NCBI GenBank assembly: GCA_021324775.1
Contig: JAJPIM010000041.1
Coordinates: 62,001-126,000, forward strand
Direction of reading: 5' to 3'
From: Gemmatimonadota bacterium
GTDB taxonomy: Bacteria; Gemmatimonadota; Gemmatimonadetes; Gemmatimonadales; Gemmatimonadaceae
Length of the DNA: 64,000 nucleotides
A program made the translations under genes and the position numbers. The notes beneath the pieces were generated by a model. It was not told the DNA's origin, ran no database searches, and saw only the letters and a list, made by a program, of their open reading frames with translations. Below, piece after piece: positions 8,924-16,971 of this stretch; positions within the stretch are counted from its first letter, which is position 1, and the number at the start of each line of letters is the position of its first letter.

Positions 8924-9784
8924 GTGGGCGCGGCCATCGAAGTGTGGGTCCGGGGCGATGGCCAATACCCCGCGGCCCTGGACGATGCGCCCAATCCGCC
9001 GGCCAGGCTATTCGCGCGAGGCACACGCGCCGTGGCGGATCGCGCCGCCATCGCGGTTGTGGGTGCGCGCCGGGCGACTGAGGCAGGTCTCTCCGCGGCG
9101 TGGCGGATCGGGCGGGTGCTGGCGCAGGCCGGCGCGTGCGTGGTCAGCGGACTCGCGCTCGGGATCGACGCGGCGGCGCACGCTGGCGCGCTCGACGTCG
9201 ACGATGGTCGCACCTGCGCGATACTCGGCGGTGGTATCGAAGCCGGCGCGCCGGCGTCGAACGGACAGCTCAAGTCGCGCATTGCGGCCCGCGGGCTTCT
9301 GCTCTCCGAGTGGGAACCGCATCGCCCGCCGGCCCCATGGATGTTCCCGCACCGGAATCGTCTGATCGCCGCGATGTGCCGGGCGGTCGTGGTGGTCGAG
9401 GCGGGGCCCCGGAGCGGCGCGTTGCATACGGCGCAATTCGCGATCGATCTGGGACGCGAGCTGGCGGTGGTGCCCGGTCCGATCGACCACGAGTGGTGCC
9501 TGGGATCGAACCGATTGTTGCAGCGCGAGGGGGCGCGGGCGATCGTCGCGGTGGAGGATGTGCTCGACCTGATCGGTCCGCGCATCGAAGTCGCGCCGCC
9601 GCGCGCGGAGTTCACCGACGATGAGGCCAAAGTCTGGGACGCGCTGGCGGCTGGAGCGATGACGGTGGACACGATCGCGATTCGCTCGCATTTGCCAACC
9701 ACCCGGTGTCTGGCCGCGATCACGACACTCGAGATGCGCGGTGCGGTCACGTGCCTGCTGACCGGGGAAGTACGACGCACGTGA
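8924..9784 (+). CDS. dprA: DNA-processing protein DprA
   Basis: Rossmann-fold DNA-binding protein that loads RecA on incoming single-stranded DNA during natural transformation. The 286-residue product has VVGARRATEAG, SGLALGIDAAAHAGAL and AILGGGIEAG, followed by LLSEW and the HRNRLIAAM basic segment and then SGALHTAQFAIDLGRELAVVPGPI. A winged-helix-like tail (TVDTIAIRSHLPTT) follows after about residue 235. GTG 8924 comes 2 bp after the obg stop; the frame is open further upstream inside obg, but those starts lack conserved sequence. It overlaps hemW by 4 bp. Its presence suggests, but does not prove, competence. Confidence 0.92.
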   Translation: MGAAIEVWVRGDGQYPAALDDAPNPPARLFARGTRAVADRAAIAVVGARRATEAGLSAAWRIGRVLAQAGACVVSGLALGIDAAAHAGALDVDDGRTCAILGGGIEAGAPASNGQLKSRIAARGLLLSEWEPHRPPAPWMFPHRNRLIAAMCRAVVVVEAGPRSGALHTAQFAIDLGRELAVVPGPIDHEWCLGSNRLLQREGARAIVAVEDVLDLIGPRIEVAPPRAEFTDDEAKVWDALAAGAMTVDTIAIRSHLPTTRCLAAITTLEMRGAVTCLLTGEVRRT

Positions 9785-10968
9785 CACCGGGATCCGGCGA
9801 CGCCGCGGATGGTGCGGCCGCTCCCGGGCGGCCGCGGCCCCGCCACGTGTACGTGCACGTTCCGTTCTGTGCGCGCCGGTGCACGTACTGCGATTTCGCG
9901 ATCGCCGTGCGGCGGGAGGTGCCGGCCGGCGAATATATCGCCGCGATCGCTGGAGAACTCGGCACACGCTTCGCCGGCGGCGACGCGTGGTATGCGGACA
10001 CGCTGTATCTGGGCGGTGGCACGCCATCGCGGCTCGGCGCGGACGGAATCCGGCGCTTGATGGATGTGCTGCGCGCACGGATCACACCGGCGCCCGACGC
10101 CGAAGTGACGATCGAGGCCAACCCCGATGACGTGACGCCGGCGGCGATCGCAGCGTGGCGCGCGGCAGGTGTGACGCGACTCTCCCTCGGCGCACAATCG
10201 TTCGATCCCGGCGCGCTCGCGTGGATGCACCGCACGCACACCGCGGACCAGATCGCCGAAGCCGTGGGCATCGCGCGGAACGGGGGCATCGCGAGCCTGT
10301 CGCTCGATCTCATCTTCGCGTTGCCCGAGAGCGTGCCCCGCTCGTGGTCCTCCGACCTGGAGGCCGCGCTCGCACTCGGTCCCGACCATCTGTCGCTGTA
10401 CGGGCTCACCGTGGAGGGTTCGACGCCGCTCGGCCGGTGGGTGGCGCGTGGCGCGGTGACCGCGGCGACCGACGATCGCTATGCGCAGGATTATCTGGCC
10501 GCGCACGCCGCACTCTCGGCCGCGGGCTTCGAGCACTATGAAGTGTCGAGTTTCGCCAAACCCGGCGCGCGATCTCGTCACAACAGCGGGTACTGGTCGG
10601 GAGCCGCGTACGCCGGACTTGGGCCGGGGGCTCACGAGTTCGACGGGGACGTTCGCCGGTGGAACATCGGGGCGTACACGGCGTGGGCACAGCGTGCGTT
10701 ACGTGGCGAGGACCCGCTCGGCGATCGCGAGATTCTGACCGACGGCAACCGCGTTTCGGAGCGGCTCTATCTCGAGTTGCGAACAGCGGCCGGAACGGTC
10801 CTGGATGGGGTCGCGGATGCGAGGGTGGAGCAACTGGTGCGTCCGTGGGTAGAGGCTGGGTGGGCGAGGCTGGAGAGCGGGGGGGCACGCCTCTCGCTAA
10901 CCGTGGAAGGGTGGCTTCGGCTGGACGAGCTGGTCCCGATGTTGGCAAATCCCGGAAGTCGCTACTAG
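9781..10968 (+). CDS. hemW: Radical SAM heme chaperone HemW
   Basis: Radical-SAM-family protein of the HemW/HemN branch, thought to insert heme into respiratory proteins. The 395-residue product has HVPFCARRCTYCDF near the N terminus, giving the CxxxCxxC [4Fe-4S] motif. GGGTPSRL, EANPDD, RLSLGAQSFDPGAL and the HemW-type SLDLIFALP follow. The motif lacks the extra cysteine of HemN (CxxxCxxC only), and the length is below HemN's roughly 457, both favouring HemW over coproporphyrinogen dehydrogenase. Start GTG 9781 overlaps the dprA stop by 4 bp. hrcA begins 10 bp downstream, so heat-shock regulation and this gene share a transcript. Confidence 0.9.
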   Translation: MTPGSGDAADGAAAPGRPRPRHVYVHVPFCARRCTYCDFAIAVRREVPAGEYIAAIAGELGTRFAGGDAWYADTLYLGGGTPSRLGADGIRRLMDVLRARITPAPDAEVTIEANPDDVTPAAIAAWRAAGVTRLSLGAQSFDPGALAWMHRTHTADQIAEAVGIARNGGIASLSLDLIFALPESVPRSWSSDLEAALALGPDHLSLYGLTVEGSTPLGRWVARGAVTAATDDRYAQDYLAAHAALSAAGFEHYEVSSFAKPGARSRHNSGYWSGAAYAGLGPGAHEFDGDVRRWNIGAYTAWAQRALRGEDPLGDREILTDGNRVSERLYLELRTAAGTVLDGVADARVEQLVRPWVEAGWARLESGGARLSLTVEGWLRLDELVPMLANPGSRY

Positions 10969-10978
10969 ATTTGAACTT

Positions 10979-12028
10979 ATGGCGCTAACGGACCTGACTG
11001 AGCGGGAACGGCGAATTCTGGAGGCGGTGATCCAGAGCTATGTGGAGACGGCGGAGCCCGCCGGATCCCGTACGCTGGCTCGCCGCTTCGGATTGGGCGT
11101 GTCGCCGGCGACCATCAGGAACACCCTGAGCGACCTCGAAGAGAAGGGGTACCTCTTCCACCCGCACACCTCCGCGGGGCGCATCCCGACCGACCGTGCC
11201 TACCGGATGTACGTCGACTCGCTGGTCGAACTGGCACCCCTCGCGGCCCAGGAGCGGGACCGGCTGGTCGAGCGGATCCTGGCTGGCGGCTCGGCGATCG
11301 AGACCGTGTTGCGGTGCGCGGCGCAGAGCGTGGGCGTGCTGACCCAGGAGTTGGGCGTGGCCCTCGGGCCCCGCCTCGATGAGATCGTGCTGGAGCGACT
11401 GGATCTGGTGCGGCTGTCGGCCGAGCGGCTGCTGCTGGTGCTGACGCTTCGGGGCGGCGCCATGCGCACGATCTTCGTGGAGGCTCCAGGCTCGGTGGCG
11501 GATGAAGCGATCGCCGAGGTCACCGTCGTACTGAACGAGCGGTTGGGCGGCCTTCGCCTCGGGGAGATCCGGACGACGTCGGCCGACCGGCTGCGCGACG
11601 GTGTGGCGGGCGGCCGGCCAGCGGCGCGCGAGCTGTTGAACATCTTCGTGCAGGAGGCGGAGACGGTGTTCGACGTGCCGGTCGCGCCTGGGGACGATGG
11701 CGTCGTGCTCGGGCAGGCGTCGGTGTTGGCGGAGCAGCCGGAGTTCGCATCCGGCGACAGTCTGCGCCGGCTGATCGAGCTGACCGAGACTCGGCAGCAT
11801 CTCGCGGAGTTGTTGCGCCAGCGGAGCGCCAAGCCGGGGATCTCGATCACGATCGGCAACGAGCATGCGGATCCGCGGCTCGGCAACCTGACGATCGTGA
11901 CCGCCGAGTATCGTGCGGGCCCGCTGACGGGTGTGATCGGAGTGATCGGGCCGACGCGGATGCCGTACGAGAAAGTGATCTCACTCGTGGGGCACACATC
12001 GCGACTGGTCACCGACCTCCTCGGCTGA
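10979..12028 (+). CDS. hrcA: Heat-inducible transcriptional repressor HrcA
   Basis: DNA-binding repressor of class I heat-shock genes, acting at CIRCE elements and stabilised by GroEL. At 349 residues it matches the family length. The N-terminal winged helix is clear (LTERERRILEAVIQSYVETAEPAGSRTLARRF, VSPATIRNTLSDLEEKGYL, HTSAGRIPTDRAYRMYVD), followed by the GAF-like HrcA core ending in GVIGPTRMPYEKVISLV. It starts at ATG 10979, 10 bp after hemW, and precedes dnaJ by 120 bp. I searched the hrcA and dnaJ upstream regions for the CIRCE inverted repeat (TTAGCACTC and its complement) and did not see it; groES/groEL and dnaK are not in the window. Confidence 0.95.
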   Translation: MALTDLTERERRILEAVIQSYVETAEPAGSRTLARRFGLGVSPATIRNTLSDLEEKGYLFHPHTSAGRIPTDRAYRMYVDSLVELAPLAAQERDRLVERILAGGSAIETVLRCAAQSVGVLTQELGVALGPRLDEIVLERLDLVRLSAERLLLVLTLRGGAMRTIFVEAPGSVADEAIAEVTVVLNERLGGLRLGEIRTTSADRLRDGVAGGRPAARELLNIFVQEAETVFDVPVAPGDDGVVLGQASVLAEQPEFASGDSLRRLIELTETRQHLAELLRQRSAKPGISITIGNEHADPRLGNLTIVTAEYRAGPLTGVIGVIGPTRMPYEKVISLVGHTSRLVTDLLG

Positions 12029-12090
12029 CGATCTCAGCGATACAGAGGCCGGGACCGGTCAGATGTGGGCGTGCGGCGGCGCGGGCTGAG

Positions 12091-12115
12091 CCGTTCGCCG
12101 GCTTAAATTGAACGG
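12091..12115. repeat. Inverted repeat upstream of dnaJ
   Basis: CCGTTC (12091-12096) and GAACGG (12110-12115) form a perfect 6-bp inverted repeat around an AT-richer centre (CTTAAATT). It sits 33 bp before the dnaJ start in the 120-bp hrcA-dnaJ gap, so it could be a regulatory site or a weak hairpin. It does not match CIRCE. No function can be assigned from sequence alone. Confidence 0.3.
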
Positions 12116-12148
12116 CACGAACCCCCTCGCATACCCATTTCACGACTC

Positions 12149-13282
12149 ATGGCAGACTACTACGCCGTACTAGGCATCTCGCGCGGCGCGTCGGACGACG
12201 AGATCAAGAGGTCGTACCGAAAGCTGGCCATGCAGTACCACCCCGATCGCAACAACGGGTCGAAGGACGCCGAAGAGCAATTCAAGACGATCACCGAGGC
12301 GTACGACGTCCTGCGCGATCCGGACAAGCGCGCGCTGTTCGATCGGTACGGCGAGGCGGGACTGCGCGGGGCATCGGGCGGGGGCATGCCGCACGTCGAT
12401 CTCGCGGACGCGCTCAACATCTTCATGCGGGATTTCGGCGGCTTCGGCGGCCTTGGCGATCTGTTCGGCGGGCGCGGCGGGCCGGCGACACGTACGGGCG
12501 CCGACATCAAGCTGGCCGCGGATCTGACGCTGAGCGAAGTGGCGCAGGGCGTCGAGAAGACATTTGCAGTCAAGCTGCTCGACACGTGCGACGCCTGCAG
12601 CGGATCGGGGGCCGAACCGGGCACCAAACCGCACAAGTGCCCGACGTGCCAGGGGACCGGCGAGGTGCGGCGCGCGCAGCGGTCGTTCTTCGGGCAATTC
12701 GTGAGTGTGGCCGGGTGCCCGACGTGCGCCGGGGAGGGGACCGTCGTCTCGTCGCCGTGCAAGAAGTGCCGCGGCGACGGCCGCGTCCGCGTCGAGCGCG
12801 CGGTGACCGTGCGCATCCCGCCGGGAGTCGCGACGGGCCAATACATGACATTGCGCGCACAGGGCAACGTGGGATCGCGCGGGGCGGGGCGGGGCGACGT
12901 CATCGTCATTTTCCAGGTTGCCGAAGATCCGCGGTTCGAACGGGATGGCGAGGACCTCTACACCGAAGTGTTCGTGTCGTACACACAACTCGTGTTCGGC
13001 GCCGAGGTGCAGGTCCCGGCGGTCGGCGGCCCTCCGGTGAACCTGCGTGTGGCGGCCGGCACCCAGAGCGGGCACATCTTCGACGTGCGCGGCCGAGGAT
13101 TGCCGCGAGTCAATGCGTCGGGCGCGGGCGACCTGCACGTGCGGATCCAACTCTGGACCCCCGAAGAGATGACGCCGCGGGAAGAAGCGCTGCTCCAGCA
13201 GTTGGCGGAGGTCGAATCCAAACCGTCGCAGACGCGCGCCAAAGGATTCTGGCGCAAGATGAAGGAAGCGCTACGCGCGTGA
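12149..13282 (+). CDS. dnaJ: Molecular chaperone DnaJ
   Basis: Type I J-domain co-chaperone that stimulates DnaK ATPase. The 377-residue product contains the complete architecture: J domain (about 3-68) with the HPD motif in QYHPDRN; a short Gly/Phe-rich linker (GGFGGLGDLFGGRGG); a zinc-binding domain with four CxxCxGxG-type units (CDACSGSG, CPTCQGTG, CPTCAGEG, CKKCRGDG); and the substrate-binding C-terminal region. It is preceded by hrcA and overlaps prmA by 4 bp, an order (hrcA-dnaJ-prmA-rsmE) seen in several phyla. No dnaK or grpE is adjacent. Confidence 0.95.
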   Translation: MADYYAVLGISRGASDDEIKRSYRKLAMQYHPDRNNGSKDAEEQFKTITEAYDVLRDPDKRALFDRYGEAGLRGASGGGMPHVDLADALNIFMRDFGGFGGLGDLFGGRGGPATRTGADIKLAADLTLSEVAQGVEKTFAVKLLDTCDACSGSGAEPGTKPHKCPTCQGTGEVRRAQRSFFGQFVSVAGCPTCAGEGTVVSSPCKKCRGDGRVRVERAVTVRIPPGVATGQYMTLRAQGNVGSRGAGRGDVIVIFQVAEDPRFERDGEDLYTEVFVSYTQLVFGAEVQVPAVGGPPVNLRVAAGTQSGHIFDVRGRGLPRVNASGAGDLHVRIQLWTPEEMTPREEALLQQLAEVESKPSQTRAKGFWRKMKEALRA

Positions 13283-14184
13283 ACGGGGGCGGCGATGCCG
13301 CACCCATTGAGGGCGACCGTGCAAGCGACCGCGAGAGCGGCCGGGCAAGTGACCGCTGGCGATCGGTGCGCGTGTGGCCGTCGGCGCGTGACGCGAGCGC
13401 CCGCGAGGCGGTGATCGCCGCGTTGTTCTCACTCGGATCCACCGGCGTTCACGAAGATGGCGACGTCCTGGTGACGTTCTTCCCGGCGTCCGCGATGGAC
13501 GAGGACACGCTGCTCCGGAGCGTCGCGGACGCTGACGCGGCGGCCCGCGTCGAGCTGGGATACGTGGATGCGCAGGAGTGGGTACAACGGTGGCCCGCGC
13601 GTGTCGCCTTGCACGTCGTGGGCGCACTGACGGTGACACCGCCGTGGCTGGCGGCCGGGTGCGATCCCGCACGGACGGTCGTGATCGATCCCGGCATGGC
13701 ATTCGGGACCGGGGACCACGAGACGACGCGTGGCGCGCTGCGGCTGCTCGCGCACGTGGTGCGGCCTGGCGATGTCGTTGCCGATCTGGGTGCCGGCAGC
13801 GCGGTGCTGGCGATCGCCGCGGCCAAGCTTGGCGCGGCGCGCGTGGCGGCCATCGAGATGGATCCCGACGCCATTGGCAACGCGGAGGCCAACGTGATGC
13901 GCAACGGCGTCGCGGATCGCGTCCGGGTGATCGAGGGGTTCGCGCAGATGCTGCTCCCGCTCGTGGCTCCGGTGCGCGTCGTGACCGCCAACATCATCTC
14001 ATCCGTGGTGATCGAGCTGCTTCCCGCGATCATGAGCGCGCTGGCAGTCGGCGGTCAAGCGGTTCTGAGCGGCATCCTGCGCGACGAGCGGGCCGCGATG
14101 CTCGCGGTGCTGCACGAGAGCGGGTGGCGCGTCGAGCGTGAAGATGCCGAGGGGGAGTGGTGGAGCGCGATCGTCGCCCGATAG
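13279..14184 (+). CDS. prmA: Ribosomal protein L11 methyltransferase PrmA
   Basis: SAM-dependent methyltransferase that trimethylates ribosomal protein L11. From GTG 13279 (GTGA overlap with the dnaJ stop) it has 301 residues. The diagnostic PrmA motif DPGMAFGTGDHETT is present, preceded by the substrate-recognition domain. The SAM-binding strand reads VADLGAGSAVLAIAAAKLGA, followed by the acidic IEMDPDA. The post-I region TANIISSVVIELLP corresponds to the family's usual NIxxxxLxxLxP. The glycine loop, normally D-G-C-G-S-G, is here D-L-G-A-G-S-A, a mild deviation. The first about 25 residues are low-complexity Asp/Arg/Ser. Confidence 0.9.
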   Translation: MNGGGDAAPIEGDRASDRESGRASDRWRSVRVWPSARDASAREAVIAALFSLGSTGVHEDGDVLVTFFPASAMDEDTLLRSVADADAAARVELGYVDAQEWVQRWPARVALHVVGALTVTPPWLAAGCDPARTVVIDPGMAFGTGDHETTRGALRLLAHVVRPGDVVADLGAGSAVLAIAAAKLGAARVAAIEMDPDAIGNAEANVMRNGVADRVRVIEGFAQMLLPLVAPVRVVTANIISSVVIELLPAIMSALAVGGQAVLSGILRDERAAMLAVLHESGWRVEREDAEGEWWSAIVAR

Positions 14185-14930
14185 ACGCGCAGTTCGTCGC
14201 GCCGTCCGCATTCAGTCTCGGCAGCGAAGTGATGCTTGGGCCGGACGCGGCGCACCACATGAACGTGCTGCGGCTGGATTTCGGCGCGCGGATCGCCGTG
14301 GTCGACGGCGCTGGACACGTCGGCGCCGGCACCCTCGTCCGCCTCGGGCGGCGTAATGCGATGGTGGCGATCGACCAGGTCTGGACGGTGGACCGGCCGC
14401 CGCCAGTTCACATGATCGTGCCCGTGGCGGACCGCGACCGGATGTTGTGGATGGCGGAGAAGTGTACGGAGCTGGCCGCCGCGAGTTGGCGTCCCGTCGA
14501 GTGGCGCCGGTCGGCGAGCGTCGTACCGCGCGGGGCGGGTCAGGCGTTCCGGGACAAAGTGCGCGCTCGCATGATGGCGGCGCTCACGCAGTCGCGTGGC
14601 GCATGGCTCCCCGAGCAGTTTGCCGAATCGTCGCTCTCCGCCGCACTCGCGTCCGCGCCTCCGGGCGTTCGCATCTTCCTCGATCCGCCGGGCACGCCGC
14701 TCCTGCAGGCGCTCCAGCTGCCGCTCGTGGCGCCGGTGACCATTGCGGTGGGTCCGGAGGGCGGCGTCGAAGAGCCCGAGCGTGCGGCGCTGGCGGCATC
14801 GGGATTCGTGCGCGCATCTCTCGGACCGGCTATTCTCCGGTTCGAGACTGCCGGCGTGGCGGCACTCGGCGCGGTCCAGGCGGCGATCGCGGCCGGCGCC
14901 GGTCCGGCGGATGGCAGCGGGTACCGTTGA
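14157..14930 (+). CDS. rsmE: 16S rRNA (uracil(1498)-N(3))-methyltransferase RsmE
   Basis: SPOUT-class rRNA methyltransferase modifying U1498 of 16S rRNA. The 257-residue protein has the N-terminal PUA-like region (DAAHHMNVLRLDFGARIAVVDG). The SPOUT core follows with KCTELAAASWRPV, the knot segment IAVGPEGGVEEPERAAL and LGPAILRFETAGVAALG; the family consensus there is LGxRILRxETA, so Pro replaces the usual Arg/Asn. It overlaps prmA by 28 bp. Two consecutive GTG codons (14157 and 14160) are possible starts. The next gene begins 7 bp after its stop. Confidence 0.9.
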   Translation: MVERDRRPIDAQFVAPSAFSLGSEVMLGPDAAHHMNVLRLDFGARIAVVDGAGHVGAGTLVRLGRRNAMVAIDQVWTVDRPPPVHMIVPVADRDRMLWMAEKCTELAAASWRPVEWRRSASVVPRGAGQAFRDKVRARMMAALTQSRGAWLPEQFAESSLSAALASAPPGVRIFLDPPGTPLLQALQLPLVAPVTIAVGPEGGVEEPERAALAASGFVRASLGPAILRFETAGVAALGAVQAAIAAGAGPADGSGYR

Positions 14931-14937
14931 GGGCGTG

Positions 14938-15285
14938 ATGAGCGCGACCAATTCCTGTCTGTTCTGCCGGATCCTGCGCGGCGAGATCCCGGCCCAGATC
15001 GTCTACGAGACCCCGCACGTCGTCGCGTTCCGGGACATCGCGCCGCAGGCGCCGTATCACGTGGTGATCATTCCGCGCGAGCATGTGGCGACGCTCAACG
15101 ACACGCGTGACCCTGGACTCGTGGGGCGTCTCGCGATTGCGGCGGCGGAGCTGGCGGAGCGGGAGGGCTTCGCGGCCGCCGGCTACCGCACCGTGATCAA
15201 CACCAATGCAGATGGCGGCCAGACGGTGTTTCATCTTCACGCGCATCTACTCGCGGGGCGGAAGATGAGCTGGCCCCCGGGCTAG
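14938..15285 (+). CDS. HIT-family nucleotide-binding protein
   Basis: A 115-residue histidine-triad protein of the HINT branch (purine nucleoside phosphoramidase type). CLFCRILRGEIPAQIVYE near the N terminus and the histidine triad FHLHAHLLAGR (HxHxHxx) near the C terminus are both present, with GQTVFHLH as the usual lead-in. ATG 14938 is preceded by GAGGG at a good distance and begins with the family-typical MSATNSCLFC. It is the last gene of the hrcA-dnaJ-prmA-rsmE run and faces the convergent phosphoesterase. Confidence 0.92.
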   Translation: MSATNSCLFCRILRGEIPAQIVYETPHVVAFRDIAPQAPYHVVIIPREHVATLNDTRDPGLVGRLAIAAAELAEREGFAAAGYRTVINTNADGGQTVFHLHAHLLAGRKMSWPPG

Positions 15286-15374
15286 CGGCCGGGCGAAAGA
15301 CCAGAAAGGAGAAAGGTGAGAGGGGACCGAGCCGGGCCAACACGCGAGAGCGAGAGGCTGAGCTAGAGACGGCG

Positions 15375-16202
15375 CTAGATCTCGAGCAGCGCCAGCTCCG
15401 GCCGGGCCCCGATGCGGAACGGCGGACCCGAGTTGCCGAGCCCGCGGCTCACGTAGAGCGTATGCCGGGCGTCGGCGCTCTGATATTGGCCGTGGACGTA
15501 GCGGCCGCTGCCTTCGGGCAGCACGATGGCCCATCCGAGCGGTGCGATCTGGCCACCGTGCGTGTGTCCCGCGAGAACGACGGTAGGCCGGTGGGCGATT
15601 TGCGCGATCGCATCGAACGCGACCGGGCAATGCGACATGATGATCGCGCGCGGAGCGCCCGGAGCTGCGGCGTCCATCGCCGTGACCTGGGAGTAGTCCG
15701 GAGCGCCCGCTCGCCAGTCGTCGAGTCCGAGCAAATCCACCGGACCCCGGGAGTCATCGAGACGCACGCGGTCGTTGACGAGCAGGCGAATGCCGGCCCG
15801 CTCGTATTCCTGACGCAGGCGGCGGAGGTTGCATTCGCCCTGGTACTCCCAATTCCCGAGCGTGGCAAACTTGCCGAGACGGGCCTGGATTCCCTCGTAT
15901 CGCGACACGAGCGGCTCGTCCCCTCGGTCGTCGACGGCATCGCCTGCAATGCACAGCAGATCGGGCTGGAAGCGGTTGACCTGGTCGACTAACTCCTGAT
16001 GGCCGATCCAGTTATGGGGACCGTGCATGTCCGTCACGAGCGCCACGCGGATGGAATGGCTCTGGGCGGAGGGCGGGTCGAGGCGTTCGTGGGTGGTGTC
16101 GAGGCTGTTGGATGACGCACCGTAGAAGGACATCGCCGCAACGCCCGCGCCGGCGGCCAGGAACTGGCGCCGGGTGAGGGTGGTCGCTGGATCGGCAGCC
16201 AT
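15375..16202 (-). CDS. Metallophosphoesterase with Tat-type signal
   Basis: Calcineurin-like phosphoesterase of the YkuE/YaeI type. The 275-residue product begins MAADPATTLTRRQFLAAGAGVAAMSF, a twin-arginine (TRRQFL) signal followed by a hydrophobic stretch, so export in a folded metal-loaded state is likely. Metal ligands are visible: LVTDMHG (D-x-H), CIAGDAVDD, LGNWEYQGE (GNxE in place of GNHE), MSHCPVAFD and AGHTHGGQ (GHTHGG). Substrates of relatives include phospholipids and UDP-lipid intermediates; none can be assigned here. The frame is open to 16301, but the chosen ATG gives a proper signal peptide. It is divergent from rpsU, with 117 bp between starts. Confidence 0.85.
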   Translation of the reverse strand: MAADPATTLTRRQFLAAGAGVAAMSFYGASSNSLDTTHERLDPPSAQSHSIRVALVTDMHGPHNWIGHQELVDQVNRFQPDLLCIAGDAVDDRGDEPLVSRYEGIQARLGKFATLGNWEYQGECNLRRLRQEYERAGIRLLVNDRVRLDDSRGPVDLLGLDDWRAGAPDYSQVTAMDAAAPGAPRAIIMSHCPVAFDAIAQIAHRPTVVLAGHTHGGQIAPLGWAIVLPEGSGRYVHGQYQSADARHTLYVSRGLGNSGPPFRIGARPELALLEI

Positions 16203-16226
16203 ATCGAAATATAGACGAGCGTGTGC

Positions 16227-16256
16227 TTGACACGTACCGGCTAAACGCCGTATTTT
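16227..16256 (+). promoter_or_regulatory. Predicted sigma70-type promoter for the rpsU operon
   Basis: A consensus -35 TTGACA (16227-16232) is followed after 18 bp by TATTTT (16251-16256). Transcription would begin around 16263, giving a leader of about 57 nt before rpsU. It lies in the intergenic space between the divergent phosphoesterase and rpsU and is the best -35 match noticed in this half of the window, in keeping with a ribosomal-protein operon. Confidence 0.65.
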
Positions 16257-16319
16257 CCAAGGCTTACACCATTTACGGCGCCCGCTTCGCGGCCGCCCCA
16301 ATTGCAGGGAGTTTCACGA

Positions 16320-16508
16320 TTGTCCGAAGTCATCATTCACGACGACGAGAACTTCGAGCGCGCGCTCAAGCGGTTCAAGAAGAAGTGCGAGAAGGCCGGC
16401 ATTCTCTCCGATCTGCGCAAGCATCGGCATTACGAGAAGCCCAGTGAGCGGCGGAAGCGGAAGATGAACGCCGCGATGCGCAAGAACCGCCGGAGCAGGC
16501 ACGCCTAG
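16320..16508 (+). CDS. rpsU: 30S ribosomal protein S21
   Basis: Small, very basic ribosomal protein (62 residues) of the S21 family: [38 protein letters not shown], then an Arg/Lys-rich tail. The start is a TTG at 16320, because SEVIIHD is the family N terminus and AGGGAG lies 8 nt upstream; another TTG at 16302 would place the ribosome site inside the gene. It heads a long run (yqeY, mutS2, dnaG and beyond) resembling the classical rpsU-dnaG macromolecular synthesis operon, and its stop directly abuts the yqeY start. Confidence 0.93.
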   Translation: MSEVIIHDDENFERALKRFKKKCEKAGILSDLRKHRHYEKPSERRKRKMNAAMRKNRRSRHA

Positions 16509-16952
16509 ATGACGGCGTTGCTCACGCGGTTGCAGGGAGACCTCGTGATCGCGCGCAAGGCGCAGGACAAGCCGGCGACGCTGCTCCTCGGGACGATTCT
16601 GGCAGACATCAAGAACCGCCGGATCGAGCTCATGCGCGATCCGACTGACGAGGATGTGATCGAGGTCCTGCGAAAGGGCATCAAGCGCCGGCGTGAATCG
16701 ATCGAGGCATTCGACCGCGGCGCTCGCGCCGATCTGGCGGCCAAGGAGCGCGGTGAAGTGGCGGCGCTCGAGAAATATCTGCCCGCGGCCATCGATCCGG
16801 AGACGATACGTGCCGCAGTCCGCGCGGTGATCGCCGGCGGCGCCAACAACATCGGCGCGGTGATGGGCAAAGTCCTCCCTCAGTTCAAGGGGCAAACCGA
16901 CGGCGGCACAGTGAGCGCGATCGCGCGCGAGGAGCTCAGCGCACGAAAGTGA
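16509..16952 (+). CDS. yqeY: GatB/YqeY domain-containing protein
   Basis: A 147-residue cytoplasmic protein of the YqeY family, related to the C-terminal helical domain of GatB that contacts tRNA in the glutamyl-tRNA amidotransferase. Typical features are the N-terminal ARKAQDKPATLLLGTILADIKNRRIE and the C-terminal GANNIGAVMGKVLPQFKGQTDGG. The free-standing protein's biochemical role is unknown; its co-occurrence with rpsU is widespread. ATG 16509 follows immediately on the rpsU stop. Confidence 0.92.
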   Translation: MTALLTRLQGDLVIARKAQDKPATLLLGTILADIKNRRIELMRDPTDEDVIEVLRKGIKRRRESIEAFDRGARADLAAKERGEVAALEKYLPAAIDPETIRAAVRAVIAGGANNIGAVMGKVLPQFKGQTDGGTVSAIAREELSARK

Positions 16953-16971
16953 TGGTGCGCGCCCCGCGGCC

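Noticed and set aside
12029-12148. Possible CIRCE heat-shock operator before dnaJ
   Set aside because: Neither TTAGCACTC nor GAGTGCTAA half-site is present; only an unrelated 6-bp inverted repeat was found.
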